Assembly: GCF_000718785.1 (NCBI RefSeq)
Contig: NZ_JOCA01000023.1
Coordinates: 124,001-188,000 of the forward strand
From: Streptomyces sp. NRRL WC-3626
GTDB lineage: Bacteria > Actinomycetota > Actinomycetes > Streptomycetales > Streptomycetaceae
Direction of reading: 5' to 3'
DNA length: 64,000 nt
Made by a program: the position numbers and the translations under genes. Below, piece after piece: positions 63,257-64,000 of this stretch; positions within the stretch are counted from its first letter, which is position 1; every line of letters begins with the position of its first letter. The notes under the pieces were generated by a model. The model did no database searches. It saw only the letters and a list, made by a program, of their open reading frames with translations, and had not been told where the DNA came from.

Positions 63257-64000
63257 TCAGCCGCCGAGCCAGGCCAGGGCCGCCACCGTCAGCGCCGCGA
63301 TTCCGGTGTCCAGGGTCGGCTGGACGACGGGCGCGAAGCCGGCGCTGTGGTTGACCGGGATGTCCTCGGAGACGGTCCCGTTCCGCACGGCCTCGGCGTA
63401 GCGCTCCGGGTCGGTGCCGCCGATCGCCCAGTAGGTGAACGGCGCCCCGAAGGCCCGGGGGATCTCGCTCATGTCCTCGCTGGCCGTCTGCAGGTCGACG
63501 GTGTGCGCGTCGTCGCCGAAGTACGCGGCGAAGGCGTCCGCGACGCGCCGGGTCGGCTCCTCGTCGTTGACGGTGGGCGGGAAGGAGGCGATCCGCTCGA
63601 TCTCGGGGGGCTCCGGGGAGCGGGACGCCTCGCACTCGGCACGGACGATCCGCTCGATCGCGTCCAGGACGTGCGTGCGCGTGGCGTCGTCGTAGGTGCG
63701 GACGTTGAGCTCGATGACGGCCCGGTCCGGGATGACGTTGGGGCCGCTGCCGGCGCGGATGCTGCCCACCGTCACCACGGCCGGGGTGGTGGCGGCCAGC
63801 TCCCGGGAGACGACGGTCTGCAGACGTACGACGATCATGGCCGCCGCCACCACGGGGTCGACCGCCGCCTGCGGCATCGAGCCGTGCGCCCCGCGTCCGT
63901 GGACGGTGACGCGCAGACTGTCCGCGGCGGACAGGAAGGACCCCGTACGGGTGCCGACATATCCGGCGGGGTAGGGCAGGACGTGCTGGGCGAGGACGAC
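63257..64000 (-). CDS. M20-family amidohydrolase/peptidase, 5' end beyond the window
   Basis: C-terminal ~247 residues of an M20 (amidohydrolase, hippuricase-like) protein running off the right edge. The dimerisation domain ([38 protein letters not shown]) and the late metal-site region ([25 protein letters not shown]) are typical. It probably hydrolyses N-acyl amino acids in the cytoplasm. It is the gene before the NhaA leader, in the same direction. Confidence 0.85.
   Translation of the reverse strand, partial: VVLAQHVLPYPAGYVGTRTGSFLSAADSLRVTVHGRGAHGSMPQAAVDPVVAAAMIVVRLQTVVSRELAATTPAVVTVGSIRAGSGPNVIPDRAVIELNVRTYDDATRTHVLDAIERIVRAECEASRSPEPPEIERIASFPPTVNDEEPTRRVADAFAAYFGDDAHTVDLQTASEDMSEIPRAFGAPFTYWAIGGTDPERYAEAVRNGTVSEDIPVNHSAGFAPVVQPTLDTGIAALTVAALAWLGG

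Overview
The window is high-GC actinobacterial DNA and almost certainly a Streptomyces chromosome. The evidence is the codon bias, frequent GTG/TTG starts, CebR-type operator boxes, an XRE/DUF397/HATPase trio, DUF5753, an ECF41 sigma factor, and many secreted polysaccharide-degrading enzymes. I saw no tRNA, rRNA, CRISPR array or intact insertion sequence.

Layout. (1) 87-4953 is a cellobiose/cello-oligosaccharide uptake operon (cebEFG-bglC order). (2) 5138-11523 holds a LacI regulator divergent from a second sugar ABC operon with bxlREFGA (xylobiose) order. Its last gene, a GH3 beta-xylosidase/glucosidase, is broken by a deletion plus frameshift that removes the catalytic region. A 24-bp perfect hairpin ends the block. 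(3) 11587-16294 has a secreted raw-starch amylase (two CBM25, FN3, GH13) divergent from a secreted erythromycin-esterase-family protein. (4) 17154-30970 mixes ordinary small genes with DNA-modification genes: an N-6 methylase divergent from a kinase pseudogene, a helicase-less type IIG/ISP-like restriction-modification enzyme, and a CoiA-like nuclease-domain protein. (5) 31007-38287 has a zinc-ribbon/SMI1 pair, a membrane Ser/Thr kinase operon, a PASTA lipoprotein and a PH-like protein. (6) 38619-51906 looks like a compact defence island: a GmrSD (DUF262-DUF1524) type IV restriction enzyme with an embedded alkyltransferase-like domain, a BRCT-nuclease fusion, a DGQHR/ParB-like gene, a ~1,900-residue SF1 helicase-nuclease with a GreA/B-like C-terminus, and a UvrD helicase with a RelE-like N-terminus. 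(7) 51991-58264 carries a tandem IclR regulator, an aldehyde dehydrogenase, a second zinc-ribbon copy and an AhpD/ECF41 pair. (8) 58393-61131 is a CebR-box-controlled cellulase (CBM2-GH5) and a CBM2-Cip1-like protein. (9) 61231-64000 has an NhaA-DsbA-like fusion behind a 13-codon leader and a partial M20 amidohydrolase.

Working together: the cellulase and Cip1-like proteins release cello-oligosaccharides, CebEFG imports them and BglC cleaves them; the CebR boxes tie the ends of the window into one regulon. The most unusual signal is a 15-bp partly palindromic element (best form GTGAACTGAGTCAAC) found seven times. It lies upstream of the methylase/kinase, the CoiA-like gene, the kinase/PASTA pair and four nuclease, helicase or DGQHR genes of the defence island. 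It often overlaps a -35 box, and I propose it marks a shared regulator of these genes.

Three genes are broken in frame. Two of the breaks are single extra bases in short C runs and could be sequencing errors; the GH3 deletion cannot be explained that way.
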